A DNA stretch of 6,236 nucleotides. Source: Gemmatimonadota bacterium. Its GTDB lineage: Bacteria; ARS69. A program made the position numbers and the translations under genes. Below, one piece after another: positions 5,879-6,236 of this stretch. The stretch is from NCBI GenBank assembly GCA_021604925.1, contig BQJX01000184.1, positions 1-6,236 of the forward strand, in the 5' to 3' direction. Position 1 is the first letter of the stretch, and each line of letters begins with the position of its first letter. Under the pieces are notes generated by a model. The model was not told where the DNA came from. It did not search any database and saw nothing but the letters and a program-made list of their open reading frames with translations.

Positions 5879-6236
5879 GTGAAGCTTTTGCCCCGCGGAC
5901 TGCAGACGGCAGCGCCCATTCCCCTGCCCACCCGCGCGTTTCGCGTGGGCCGGGAACTCCCCAACGACCTTCCGCTCTTCGACGCCGACGTCAGTCGCGA
6001 GCACGCCGAGATCACCGGCGACGGCACGCAGTGGACGGTCCGCGACCTCGGCAGCGGCAACGGCACCTGGGTGAACGATCGCCGGGTGGAAGAGAAGAAG
6101 CTGAGCGGCGGCGACATCCTTCGCTTCGGTCCGACCTCCGAGTTTCTCGTGGTCTCGGACGAACCCGTGGGAATCCCCGAACGCGTGCAGAGCTGGCTCT
6201 TCCGCCGCGCCCTGGTGGCCCGCGATCCCTCGTTTG
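5879..6236 (+). CDS. Second FHA-domain protein, partial (C-terminus off right edge)
   Basis: The frame opens with GTG at 5879 and is still open at the window end, giving 119 residues. GGGAG (5866-5870) lies 8 bases upstream, and no in-frame ATG, GTG or TTG lies in the short gap after the previous gene. An N-terminal FHA domain (about 2-93) shows the full set of phosphothreonine-pocket residues: V23-G24-R25, S39-R40-E41-H42 (SREH) and G60-N61-G62-T63, followed by WVND, GGD and LRFG. After it, a probable helix (RVQSWLFRRALVARD, 102-116) leads toward an unseen region. That region could hold any of several partners found behind N-terminal FHA domains (cyclase, kinase, AAA or other), and nothing here decides between them. 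The 28-base spacing without a terminator suggests cotranscription with the first FHA gene. Confidence 0.85.
   Translation, partial: MKLLPRGLQTAAPIPLPTRAFRVGRELPNDLPLFDADVSREHAEITGDGTQWTVRDLGSGNGTWVNDRRVEEKKLSGGDILRFGPTSEFLVVSDEPVGIPERVQSWLFRRALVARDPSF

Overview
The window is part of a type VI secretion system (T6SS) locus from a high-GC, two-membraned (Gram-negative) bacterium. By eye, roughly two thirds of bases are G or C, and G/C dominates third codon positions. The presence of TssJ, TssK, DotU-type TssL and TssM points to the classical proteobacterial-type system (T6SSi). The sequences are recognisable by family signature but I cannot tie them to a named species. Myxococcota or another high-GC environmental phylum fits the style, including a divergent FHA-domain module, but this is a guess.

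Layout. Four genes run leftward on the minus strand from a shared intergenic region: tssJ (outer-membrane lipoprotein, 4455-4904), tssK (baseplate adaptor, 3071-4426), tssL (inner-membrane DotU protein, 2347-3051) and tssM (IcmF-type inner-membrane protein, running off the left edge, 1-2333). Gaps are 28, 19 and 13 bases and each gene has its own Shine-Dalgarno sequence, so this looks like one operon. It encodes the TssJLM trans-envelope complex plus the TssK connector to the baseplate. Two genes run rightward: an FHA-domain protein with a long acidic and proline-rich N-terminus (5155-5850), and a second FHA protein (from 5879) cut by the right edge.

Regulation. The 250-base divergent region (4905-5154) holds two good sigma70-type promoters back to back, with -35 boxes only 28 bases apart. 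One is TTGACC-17-TACAAT toward tssJ. The other is TTGACG-18-TAGACT with an extended -10 TG, toward the FHA genes. Both leaders contain inverted repeats.

How it may work together. TssJLM and TssK form the envelope anchor and its link to the baseplate. FHA proteins in other T6SS loci act in threonine-phosphorylation control of assembly. Here the first FHA protein carries three similar D-[AE]-T motifs (T20, T82, T120) in its flexible N-terminus, while its own FHA domain lacks the usual pThr-binding arginine. The second FHA domain keeps all expected binding residues. This suggests, as inference only, a substrate/reader pair. No kinase, phosphatase, sheath, Hcp, VgrG or effector gene is visible in this window.
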